A stretch of DNA of 64,000 nucleotides from Entonaema liquescens. Its lineage: Eukaryota; Ascomycota; Sordariomycetes; Xylariales; Xylariaceae. Below the pieces are notes generated by a model. That model was not told the DNA's origin. It saw only the letters and a list, made by a program, of their open reading frames with translations, and searched no databases. Below, piece after piece: positions 35,933 to 49,600 of the stretch. Made by a program: the position numbers and the translations under genes. Within the stretch, counting starts at the first letter, position 1, and each line of letters starts with the position of its first letter. The DNA lies in contig CADCSX010000002.1 in the NCBI GenBank assembly GCA_902805475.1, forward strand, positions 2,976,001 to 3,040,000, written 5' to 3'.

Positions 35933-38190
35933 CGGGCGCGAATAGGAGCGACATATCGAGATCGAAGACTCGACCGGCCAAAAACCGGCATGCAGCTTCC
36001 TCACAGCCTACCTGGCGGTATGACGCGTCCTTTTCTCGGTAGCATAAACAGCTGGCTGGTCACGAGCGTGCTGCTGTTATATCTGAGGATGTTCAATAGG
36101 TATGAAGCAGGTTCGAATCGAATGCCAAGGACATCGGTGTTGGTGGGTCCCGTAAACCCCCAAGTCATCTGGATAGTCACGTGCGCAAACTCTTATCATC
36201 AGATGAAGTAAGCAAAGCTTTCATCCAAAGACAACAAGCCACAGTGGCTAGTGATCCAATATCCCGTGCGTAACCGAGGGGAAAGTCGATCGGCTCATTC
36301 CATTCCTAAGTGCTTGATAAGTCTTATCAACCGTAACGAAGTCGTATATAGGAGTCGTTATAAAGTGGTACGTTAGAGAGGAAACATCAAAGCAAAAGAA
36401 TGGCAATATTTGAATGTTGAACTCAGAGTTGTCGTTCCAAGTCATTCGGTTGAATACCTGGGAATGGGATGGCTATGAATAAAAGATATAACAACTTTAT
36501 ATGTTTTACCCTACGTAACCTTACGTTCTAAGGGAGTTGGATTGGATTGGGCAAGCAGCTTACCGCCAACATTCTACCAATAGACTTTCTTCGGGGACCT
36601 CCCTCGGGGACCATGATATCTGCAGAGTGTCTAGTGCCACCGCACCTAATTCCAATTGGCTGATCCAACATTAACGTGGTCTTATTCGTCATACCAATAT
36701 TTGCCTCCGGCATGAATGCATTATATATTCTCAGCAAGCTTTGGTGTAAGCCTCTAAAGAAAACGGACGATGAAGCAAAATTGACATTGACTTATTTACA
36801 TGCTTCTAATACCAAAGTCCAGCCATTTTGACGAGTAAGCATAGGATGTTCGCGAGCGAATGCCGAGCTACTTTTACATAGGATACCCACGAAGAGTACG
36901 TGGTTTTAATAATATATTATTGCTGATATGCACTAATCCTTGTTCGCCCCAACCACATGCGGATCTAAATGTACCCCTCGAGCTTTGCTAACAGATGATG
37001 AATTATAAATATATCCCGGAGCAGAGAACAATTATAAAAAAGAAGATGTAAAAATTCCTTACGATTATGAACCTTAGAATTGTATATTTTGTTTTCAAAC
37101 TTCCTTTCTATTTATGGAATAACGGTTTAAAGATAGTAAAGCTCAATAGACATGTTAGTTAGGTTCATCACAGGTACAATTTTAGCAGCTGCATGGACGC
37201 CTTGGCGAGAATAATAGGAGGGGCAACTCACGATGCAATGAATGTAATACAACACACACTGTTGAAATTTTTTAATTTGCCGCACACATCTAAGGCACCT
37301 ACCTATCAAATCACATCATTTCATCCATATTAGATCGTAATCATGTAAAGCAATCTTGGAGTTCGATATCAAGGGCAAGGCCTGATTGAGCCTCTAATGC
37401 AACCTGATTTTTGCCAAGACCGGCTTCACTCACGGGTCAGCACGTTTGACGAGTGAACTACCATCGTGAACTAATTGGAATTGGCCCAGTTTAGTTTCTA
37501 TCACGAGACACGAGCTACCATACATCAGCCATGGAAAGAATTCGAATGATAGTTTAAACCAATCTCATTGGTTATTTTCTCCTTATCTTGAAGTAGGTAT
37601 ATCTCAATTTGGGTGTGTATATTTGACCTCTTATCCCCCAAAAGGGCAGGGGAGCAAGGTGGAGCAAGAAGCATAGAAACAACTCCGTTGATCAGTAAAG
37701 AGCTCTAAACATAGCGATATAAGCCCATGGTTTGCATACCAACCAAGTTTGTTGTTTCATAAGTCGCACCTAGAACCCTGATGGATTCTATGTAGCTCTT
37801 AGTCGTAGCATTATTAGAAGCTAATCATCATACATGGCAAGGTCGCAATTTTCAATTATTTTAGAAGCAGTCAATACTAATCATATTTCTGCGTTTGCCG
37901 GGTATTGTGACCAAGAATGAGAGAAACTAGAATAAAGATTCAAGTGCCTCAATTAAACCAATCACGATCGTTGAATGTATACATTATTATACCTTTTTAA
38001 CTATAGAATGTTCATTGCTTTAAGACCTTCTCGAGAGATGTAAGGAACTATCTTGTAAACAGTCACTAAAGTCGCGCTAATATCTTACATACCCGCCTGA
38101 AACCCTAGCTCAGCCACTGTCTTTACTAGGCTATTGCCTTAATACTTCGATAGTTCAATAACCGGGGCAATGTTTTGCACACTTGGAGTA

Positions 38191-38281
38191 CTCGTTAAGA
38201 TTCCAAACATCCGACCTTTTTCCGGGGCTTCGCTTTTAAAGTTAAAAACTTTTAAAAAATAACAAATTTTTAAAAAATAAA
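38191..38281 (+). repeat. Left terminal inverted repeat
   Basis: Pairs with 55105-55195 in inverted orientation. About a dozen differences are visible between the two, and all are transitions (C/T or G/A). The GC-rich core CCGGGGCTTCGC (38222-38233) is kept on both sides with one transition. Confidence 0.85.
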
Positions 38282-38375
38282 TTTTAATATAAATTTTTAT
38301 TAATATTAATTATATAAATTTAAATATTTTAATTAAAATAAATAATGTTATTTATATATAAAAATTTAATATTTT

Positions 38376-38540
38376 TATTAAAATTTTATAATTATTATTA
38401 TTAATTATTAAAAAATATTATTATATTATATTATTTTAATAAATAATGAATTTTAAATAATTAATTATAATAATTTATAACGAATTTTTATATTTTTAAA
38501 TAATTAATTAATTAAAAATATATATATATAAAATTTTATA
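38376..38540. repeat. Left LTR of the outer retrotransposon
   Basis: Matches 54650-54814 in direct orientation. Differences are transitions plus one two-base TA slippage. Confidence 0.85.
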
Positions 38541-40512
38541 TTTAATAATTTTATTTAAATTTAAAATTGGAAAATTATTAATATAATATTAAAATAATAT
38601 TTATAATGGTTTAATTATTATAATATATTTAAAATTAATTTAATATTTTTTATTTTATATTATATAATTTAAAAAATAAAATATAATTAAAATAACGAAA
38701 ATATTAATATAATAATTACGATAATTTATTTATTTAAATTATTAAATATATAAAATATTACGGAGATTTTTTTTTTTTTTTATTATATTAATAATATTAT
38801 TTTTTTATAAAATTATAATAATATTTTTTAATATTAATATTATAAAAAAATATTTAAAAAATAAATTTTTTTTTATATAATAATAAATATAATAATTTTT
38901 TTTTTAAAAAATTATATTTTATATAAAATATATTATTATTAATTATTTATTATTTTATAATATTATAATTAAAAAATATTATTTTTAAAATTATGGAATT
39001 TTTATTAAATAATAAAATATTATTATTAATAATAAAATTATTTTAAAATTAAATTTAATAAATAATTTTTTATTATAAAATATTATAATAAATTGATTAA
39101 TAATATATAATATAATAAATAAAAAAATATATTAAAAATTTATTAAAAATATTAATAATATATAATTTAAAATAATTAATAAATATTTATAAATTTTATA
39201 TATTTTTTAAAATAATTTATAATTATATTTTATTTATTAAATTAAATATTTTAAAAGTTTTAATTTTTATAATAATTTTTAAAATATTTTTTTTATTAAA
39301 AATGCGAATAATTATATTATTATTTTTTAAATTAATAATAAAAATAATAAAATTAAAAATAATTAAATTAAATAAATTAAATTTTAATTGCGAAACGATA
39401 TTATTATTAAAAGTTAATTTATTTATAATAATAATAATTGAAAAAATGTTTAATAAATTAATTATAAATTTATTAATAATTTTTTTATAATTGTAAAATA
39501 TTTTAAAATTATTATTATTATTATAAAAAGTTATTTTTAAATTAATAAATTTATTATTTAAATTATTTTCATTAAAATTATTATTAAAAATTAATATGTT
39601 ATTACGAAATAAATAATAAATATATTTAATTATTATATTATAAAAATTATTATTTTTTTTATAAATAAAAAATATATTAATAATTAAAAATTTATTATTT
39701 TTATTATTATTTTAATAATAATGAATAAAAATATATTTATAAAACTTTATTAATATATTTAATAATAAATTTATTAATAATAATTATAAGTTAAAAAATA
39801 ATTATAATAATAATAATTATAATAATAATAATTAAAATAATAATATGTAAATATAAATTAATTTAATTAATTTAATTAAATAATTATTAATAAATTAATT
39901 ATTTATAATAATAATAAATAATATATTACGATAATAAATTATTAAATATATTATAAATTTTTAAATAAATATAAATATTATTTTTAATATAATTAATAAT
40001 TTTTTTAATAAAATATAAAATAATATAAAAAATAATTACATTATTATATAATATAAAATTTAATTTAATAACTTTAAAATTTATAATATTAATATATTTT
40101 ATTTAAATTTTAATAAATTATTTAATAAAAATAATATTATTTTAAATAAAAAAAATATAATTTTTTATAATATTATTTTATTTATAAATATAATTTAATA
40201 AATTAAAATTAATAAAATTAAAATAAAAATTATTATAATGTAAATATATAAATTATATAAAAGAAAAATAATGTAATAATATATTATAAAATTTATTAAA
40301 AAAATACGAAATAATATAATAATTAATAATAAATTTTATTTAAAAAATTTTTTTAATAAATTTAAAATAAAATTTAATAAAATATAATAAAAATTATATA
40401 TTTTTAAATATATAAAAGAAAATTATTTTAAAAATATTTTTATTTATATTTAAATAATAAATATTATTTATATTTATTAAATATATAAAATAATATTAAA
40501 ATTATAATAAAT

Positions 40513-40726
40513 TGTTAATAAATACGTACGTAAAAAGAATAATAATAAAGTAATAATAAATAAATAAATAAATTAAAATTAATGTATTGATAATATTTAA
40601 AAAAAAAATTATTTATTATTAAAAAATAGAAAAAACGCATTTCTTATATAATTTAAAATATATAAATATTTTTTTATATTAAATATATATTATATAATAA
40701 TATATACAGTTATTATTTAATTATTA
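40513..40726. repeat. Left LTR of the inner retrotransposon
   Basis: Begins with the canonical TG and aligns without gaps (apart from the last base) to 46467-46681. About two dozen differences by eye, all transitions. Confidence 0.9.
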
Positions 40727-43700
40727 TTTACTTTATTTTTTTTTTATAATTAGTTAATTATAAATTTAATATTTATTTTATGTTTTACTTATTTTTCCAA
40801 TTATAAGTTAATTTAATTATTTTTTATTAATGTTTTTATTATTTTATTAAAAGATATTTTAATCATTATATTTATAAAATTATAAATGTTATATATTTAT
40901 TAAATATCATTTATTTCTTAGTTTTTATATAATTATTTTAATGTTATTAAATTAATCATTAACTTTTTCTTATTTATATTATTTATTTACATTAAACATT
41001 AATATAAAGAAAAAAAATTAATATATAAAATTAATAAAATATAAAAAAATAATAAATATTTTAAAATAATATTAATTATATAATAAATTATATATTTTAT
41101 ATTAAATCTTTAAATTATTTTATAGATTTTATTAGTAAATACATTATAAATAATTTATTTATATTTAATAAATAATTAATAAATAATATTATTTATAATT
41201 TAAATTTTATTATTTTAAAAAATAAGTTTTTTATTATTTAAAATAATAATATAATCAATTTATAAATTTAAATTTTTATTATTTATAAATAATTTATTAA
41301 TAAAAATATATAAATGTAAATTTTAAAAGTTTAAATTAATATAATGGAATTTTTATTTTTAATTATTTATTTATTATTAAATTTTAACATTAAAAACTTT
41401 AATTTTTTTTAATTTCGATTTTATGTATTATATTATTATTATATAATTAAATGTAATTTTAAATTAATAAATTAATAAAATATATACTTTTTAAGTTTTT
41501 TATTTTATAAATTATTTAATTATATTTAAAGATTTTAGATTTAATAATTTAAATTTTTTAATTTAACTTTTTTATATAATAGAAATTTTATAATTTTTTT
41601 TATAAATTATAATATGTAAACTATTGAAATTTTCGGTTTCTTTATTTAATACTTTTTAAAAACATATTTTAATTCCCATTTTAATTAATGTTTTATTTTT
41701 TACAATAAAAAATTTTATAATGTTAATATTAAAAATGTTATTTATTTAAAAACCAATAATTTCGAATAAATTTATAATTATTATTATTAAATAAAGGTTA
41801 AATATTAATAATTTTATATATAATTTTTTTTAATTATATTTTAAATAAATTTTAAATTAATATATATTAAATTTGATAAGATTATATAATGGTTTATTAA
41901 TATATAATAATATTTTTTTAAAATATTTATATTTTAATTTAATTAATATTTATATATAAATTATCTTTAATATAAGTATTTTTAATTAAATATAAATTAT
42001 GGTAATATTTTTTATTATAATTTTTATTTTTTTTTAGTGGAATATAAAAGTTAAAATTAAAATAAATTATTAATTAACTTTTTAAATAATAAATACATAA
42101 ATTATAATTAATTTCTTATTAAAATTATTATAACTTTAAATTATTAATTATAATTTTTTATAAAAAGTAGAAATATTTTTATTTTTAATTTTATAAATTA
42201 TTTATAATTTAAAAATTATTACGCTTTTATATATTTTTAAATTATATATTACCAATTTTAAAATATTTTTTTTAAATAAAACGTTTAATTTTTTTATATT
42301 TAAAATTTTATATAATTTTTTTAATATAATTATTTTTTCGTTTTCTTAAAATTATATTATTAAAATAAAGTTATTTTATTTTTTAATAATAATAAATAAT
42401 ATGACAATATAAGAAAAATTATTAATAAACATAAAGTTTTCTTTAAAAATAATTTAATAATTGTTAAAATTAAAAATAAATTTAAATAATTTAATTTTAA
42501 ACTTTTTAATTAGCATTAATTTTTTTTTAAGTTAAATATAAAATTTAATATAAAAATTTTAAAATATAAATATATTACCAAATATGTTTAAGGTAATAAT
42601 GATATTTTTATTGATAATTAAAATGATTTTATATAGTTTTTTCTATTCGCTTTTTTTTTAATAAATAAATATTTTGTTATTAATAAAGAAAAATATTAAA
42701 AGAGTTTTTTTAATATTAAAATTATTATAAATATTTAAAACGTTACAAATTAAACATTATAATTTAATTTTTTTAATTTTTATTATTATTTTTTAAATTA
42801 TTTACGTTTTTTATGTTTATAAAAAAATAAATAATAAATTTATATTAATCTTTAAATAAACGCCAAAAACTAAAAAAGTTAAAATAAAATTATTTAAATT
42901 AATAATATCATTTACCGTTTTAATAATTATTTAAAGTTATAATATATTTAAAACAAAATTTTAAAATTTAATTATTATAATTTTAAACGTTTAATAAATA
43001 AAACCATAATATTTTTCAATTTTACCAATTAATTAATATACTTTAATTAATACTTAATAATAAATAATTTTAACCATACAAACTTTATTTTTAAACTTAA
43101 TATTATTAAAATTAATTTTAACATTATATATAATAATATTTAAAAGTTTAAAATAAATATCAATTTAATATTATTTTAATATTTTTTATATTTTTTTAAT
43201 TAATAGATTTTTTATAAAATATATTATTTAAAAATTAATAATTACGTTAATTATATATAAAATTAATTGTTTATTAAAATATATAATATTAATAATTATT
43301 TTATAATTAAAGTTTATATTAAAATTTTTTAAATTAAATTTAAATTTTTATAAAATTTTACCTTTAATTTAATAATAATAATAAAATTTATTAATTTTTT
43401 TAAAATTATTAATATCAACATTATATTTTGATTTATTTAATAAATTATAAAATTTATTAATTAATAAATAGTTAAAATAAATATAAAAACGTTACAATTC
43501 GTTTTTTATAAAATAAATAACGTTTTTAAAATAAAACCATAAATATTCCTATTTTTTAATAATATTAATTATTACTTTATCCTTATATATTAATTAATTA
43601 ATAATGTTATTAAAATATATATTTAATTAATTTATATTTTTTTTAAAAAAAAAAACGAAATGTTTAATTTTATAATATAAAAATTTATTTTATTAAATAA

Positions 43701-46466
43701 AATATTAATTATAATTATTTTTAAAAATTTAATTAATTATCTATTATTAAATTTAATATTTATTTTTTTTATATAAAATTTATTTATTTTTAATTATTAA
43801 TCCGAATATTCCTTAATAAAAATAAAATATTAATTTTTTTTAACCATAAATATATATGTTATATTTATATTAGGTATAATATTTTAAAAAATATTTTTTA
43901 TATATTAATTTAAAACGAAAATAATATTAAATTTTTTATTTTTAAAAAAATTTAAAATAATAATACAGTATTAAAACGTTTAATTAAATAAAAATATTAC
44001 CGTTAAAAATAAATTATTTTTATTATTTAAATTTAAAAATAAATTAATAACTTTTTTATTTTAATTAAGTTTTAAATTAAAGTTGTTAATTTTTTTAAAA
44101 TTTATTAAAAAAATTACATAATTTTTTTTAAATAAACCCCGCTTAATTTTCTATATTTTTTTAACTTTTTTATATTTATATTTTAAATATTTTGTTAATT
44201 AATATTTTTTTTTCTTATAAATTTAATAATAACATTTCCATTTTTTTATTTATTTAAAATTATATTTACTTTTTTTATTACTATAATAATATTTTTAATT
44301 AACATAATTAATATAATTATTATCGTTATTATTATTATATTTATTAATAAGAAATTATTATACACTTTTTATAATTTTATATATTTTAATTAATATTTAA
44401 AATTTATTTATTAAATTTTCAAATTATGTAAATAATATAAAAAAAACGTGTTAAAATTAAAATATAATTTAATATATTTAATATATTATAATAATAAATT
44501 ATTATTTGTTTTAAAAATTATAACTTAAAGTTTTTTAATATAATAAAAATTTATTAAAAAATAATTAAAATATTTTTATATTATTTTTTTTTTAATTTTA
44601 TTTTTTTATTTTAATATTAAAAAATGTTATTAATATTTAATTATAATAATATTAAACCTTATTTTATTTAATATTAAAATAACGTTTTATAATAAAATAT
44701 ATATTTATAAAATATTAATATTAAGGTATATTATAAAAAAAATAAATAATTGTTTTTTTAATTAAAATAATAAAAAATATAATATAAAATTATATTTATT
44801 AGATTTTTATTATATAATATATATTTAAAAAAAACTTAAATTTATTTTTGAAAATATTATATAATTTTTTTATATAATTATTCTCAATATTTTAAACTTT
44901 TTTAAAATGTTTTATAATAATAAAAAAATATATTTTATTAATAATATGTACCGGAAAAACCTTATAATAGGTTTAAATTTATTAATTATTAATAAATATA
45001 AAGATTTATCTTTAAAAACTTACCATTTATGTAAACAATAGAGTTATTTAAAAAAAAAAACTGTAATTTCCTATTAATAGATTTTTTCCGCTTATTTTAA
45101 CGTTTAAAAAAAGCGTTAAAATTATATATAAACCATTTAACAACGGTTTAAAAAGTCCAAAAATATTTCTTATAACAAATGAAATAATTTACCTTTATAT
45201 TAAGTTAATTTCTTATTTAAAGTTATATTTTAAAATATTATTTATTTATTTTAAATAAAATGTAAGCAACTTTTGTAAAACGGTAAAAAAAAAAAATAAG
45301 GGAAAAAAGTTAAATGCCATTTAAAAATTATTTTAAATTTTTTATTAAAGTTAAATTATTAAATATTAATAATTTAATACTTTTTATAAATTAAAAGTAA
45401 AATATTTTATAAAAAAACGAAATAATAAAACGTATAATAAAAAAAAAAGTTATGTTAAAAAAAAAAAATAATATTAATTATAAAATAAATAAAATAAATT
45501 AAATATAAAAAAAAATTTTTTATAAAAATAATATTAAAAAAAGAAATTTACTTTATATGTATAATTTTACGAATAAATATTTACGAGTTAAAAAATGTTA
45601 ATTATTAATATATTAATATTTAAAAATATATAAATTTTTATATGTTAAAATAAATAAGTTTTTTTTTTAATATTATAAATTAAGATTTTTTACGTTAATG
45701 TATTAAGTTATTTCCGTTATGTTTTTTTTAATTTGTTAAAATTTCAAATTAATAAACTATTTATTTATATAAAATTAACGAGGAATTTCGTATGGTTAAT
45801 ATTATATTAACTTACGTAAATATTTCGTTATATTAATGTAATTTTTAACGTTAATTATAATATTTTTAATATAACTGTAAAATTTATTACTATAAATCTT
45901 TAAAATTATTCTTTATATTTATTTAACGTTTTTTTAAATATTTAAACGTATAAAATATTTTTATTAATAATTTTAAAATTTATTAAAATAAAAAATACTT
46001 AAATATTTTTTTATTAAAATATTATTTTTATAAAATTTATAATTTTTTACCTTATTATTATATAATTAAAATATTAAATAAAAGTTATTGTTATTTAATT
46101 AAAAAAATAACTTAATAATTTTCGTAATTTATTTATATTTTTTTATTTAATTAAATTATTATTTATAATTTAAATTTATATTTACGTAAAACTTTTTAAT
46201 TATAATATTATAAAAAAAATTAGTATTATAAATAATAAAAGTATTAATGATAATGATAAATTTAAGTTATTATACGTAAATATAAATTTAAATAAATTAT
46301 AAAATAAAATAAAATAATAATTTATTATAAATAATTTAATTATTTTAATGGAAAATATTATGTTAATATTACGTATATTGTTATAATAAAATCTTTTAAA
46401 TTATTATAATAATAACTTTTTTAACTTTATTAATTTATATTATTATAAATTTAATAACATTAATTA

Positions 46467-46681
46467 ATATTAATAAATATATACGTAAAAAAAATAATAA
46501 TAAAATAATAATAAATAAATAAATGAATTAAAATTAATATATTAATAATATTTAAAAAAAAAACTATTTACTATTAAAAAATAAGAAAAACACATTTTTT
46601 ATATAATTTAAAATATATAAATACTTTTTTATGTTAAGTATATATTATGCAATAATACGTATAATTATCATTTAACTATTA
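46467..46681. repeat. Right LTR of the inner retrotransposon
   Basis: Direct copy of 40513-40726. The terminal TG has become TA, and the TAAAT duplication follows. Confidence 0.9.
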
Positions 46682-49600
46682 TAAATATAATAAATATATA
46701 ATATATTAAATTTTAATTTTTAATATAATATAACTTTATTTAATAATATATAATTAATTAATAAATATATTAATTAATTATAAAATTATATTAAATTATA
46801 ACGTATTAAATTATTAATTAATGGAAAAAAAAATTTATTAAAAAAAATAATTATTAATATTCCATTTATTAATAAAATTAAATAATTAATTACTTATATT
46901 TATTTAATTAATAAAGAAATATTTAATAATAATGGTAAAAAAATAAATAATAATTTTTAACAATTTAAATATTAAAATTATAATTTTAAAAATAATAATA
47001 AAAAAAAAACAAATATAATAAATAATAAAATAATAAATATTATTATAATAATAAATATAAATGTAATAATAATTGTTAAAATAAAAATAAATATTATAAA
47101 TTTTATAATAAAAATAATTTTTATTATAATAAAAATTTTTATTACGAATATTATAATTATTATAATTATTATTTTAAACGTTATTATTATTAATAATAAT
47201 AAATAAAATAAAAATATTAAAAAAGAAAATTTTACTTAAAAAATAAAATATTATTATAAAATAATTAAATAAATTTTAAAAATAAAAAAATCTAATTAAA
47301 AAATAATAACTATTTTTTATTAAAAAAATATTTAAATAATGAATTTAAACTTAAATATAATTATTTAACATAATTTTATAATATAATTATTAAATTAAAT
47401 AAATAAACTTATAAAAAATATAATAAAAAATTTAATATTAAGTTAAATGATTTTAAATATATATATATTAATAAATATTTTTTTTTAAATAATTAAATAA
47501 TAAATTTATAAACTTAATATATCCCGTAAATATAAAAAATAAATTTTTATAATTTTTAATATAAAATAAATAAAATACAATTAAATTTAATAATAATATA
47601 AACGAAGATTTTATAAATATTAATATAATAATAAATAAAAATAATAATAATATAAATATATTTATTAAAATAAAAAATTTACTTAATTTTAAAATCATAA
47701 AAATAATAATAATATTATTAATAAAAAAAATTCCATTTAAATAATATTTTTATTTAAAAATCAACATTATAAATAATAAAAAATTTATAATATATATTAA
47801 TTTAAAAATATTTAATAAAATAGTTAATATTAATTGGTTAAAAATTTTTATTAAAAATTATAAAATATATAAATTAAATATTTTTTTACAAATAATAAAA
47901 ATTAAAAATTTATTAAATATAAAATAAAAAGTAAAATTTTTAATTAAATTATTAATAAAATTTAAAATAAATAAACGTAAATTCATTAATATTTATATTA
48001 ATGTTTAAATTTATTAACATAATTTTAAATTTAATTTATTATTAAGTAATAAATTTTATAATAATTATAAAATAATTATTAATTAACTTAAATAAATATT
48101 TATATTAAATGCATATTTAAAAAAAAAATAAATATTAATTACTTTCGAATAGTAAATAATTTAAAATAAAAAATATTTATTATTAATAAAATTATAATTT
48201 TATTAAAAATAATAATGACAATCCCGGTATTATATTTAAATTTATTAAAAAAACGTAATTATTAATTTAATGTAATATATTTTAAAATATTATATAATAT
48301 ATATAATATAATTATAATAAAAAAAATAATATTTTTTAATTAAATAATTAAAAAAATTATAATATTATAAAAAATAAAATTAAAAATAATAAATGGAATT
48401 ATAATAAATGGATATATTATAATAATATAAAATAAAATTAATATTATATAAGTTATTATAATTATTAATAATATTAATATTAACGATAATTTTATATTTA
48501 AAGATTTTAATTTGTAAAATAATATTTTTAAAATATTATTAATTAATAATAAAATTGATAAAAATTTTTAAAAATTTATAACGAAACAAATATTATATTA
48601 TAAAAATAAAATGGTAAATTTAAATGTTTAAAAATTGGAAAATGTATTAAAAACTTTATTTAAAAACGGTATTAATTATTATAATATATTGTATTTATTT
48701 GGTTAAAAATTAATTATAATAATAAATGATTATAATATATAATATAATTAAGGTATTATTAATTTCTCGGAAAATAAAAAAATAATTATAAATGTAATTA
48801 ATAATTAATAAAATAAATATAAAGTAAATTAAATTTATTTTTTAAAAGTAAAAAATTAAATATTATTTAATAAAATATTTAATAATATATATAATAAAAA
48901 AAAATAAAATGGATAAAAAAATTTATATTTTTTAATTATTTTATATTTATTATATAGTAAATAATAAATAATAAAAGAAAAAAAACGAATTATTATTAAT
49001 TTATAATTTTTAAATTATTATATATTAATGGATATTTATTTATTATTTTAATAAAAAGAAATTATAAATAAAATAAAAAAATATAAATATTTTATTATTA
49101 TTAATAAATTAATATTTTTTTATTAATTATTAATAATATAAAAATATGTTAATTAAATAATTATTATTTTGCTATAAAAATTTAAAATATTAAAAATAAT
49201 GTTAATAAAATTTAAAAATTTCTTTATTTTTAATTAATAATTTATAAATTAAAAATTATTATTATTTAATAATTTTATAAAAATTTATATAAATGATGTA
49301 ATAATTTATAATTATATTATAAAAAAATATAAATAATATTTTCAATAAATATTTTTTTTGTTTGATAATATTAAATTAATATTAAATTTAAAAAAATTAT
49401 TTTTTAAATATTTATTAATTAAATTATTAAGATTTATTATTAATGGTTTAAAAATAATTATTATGAAAAAATAAATAAAAGTAATATAAAAAATTAAAAT
49501 ATTTATAATATTAATAATATTTAAAATATATATTAATATGATAAAATTTTTACGGAAATGTATTTTATAATATTTGTAAAAAGTATAATTATTATAAAAT

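Larger units (their letters stand above)
32459..38190. other. Gene-poor left flank of the AT island
   Basis: About 5.7 kb with many stops in all frames and no supported gene. It holds a short inverted repeat at 33965-34010, a degenerate sequence near 34450-34620 that resembles one near 56535-56660, and a GC-rich hairpin near 35892-35932. It is probably old mobile-element debris. Confidence 0.5.
40513..46681. mobile_element. Inner LTR retrotransposon, RIP-degraded
   Basis: 6,169 bp bounded by direct repeats 40513-40726 and 46467-46681 and by identical 5-mers TAAAT (40508-40512 and 46682-46686). The left LTR still begins TG; the right begins TA. The size fits an ordinary gypsy- or copia-type element, but no reverse transcriptase motif survives, so the superfamily and direction are open. 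On the plus strand C outnumbers G in most of the interior, unlike the surrounding outer element. Confidence 0.9.
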
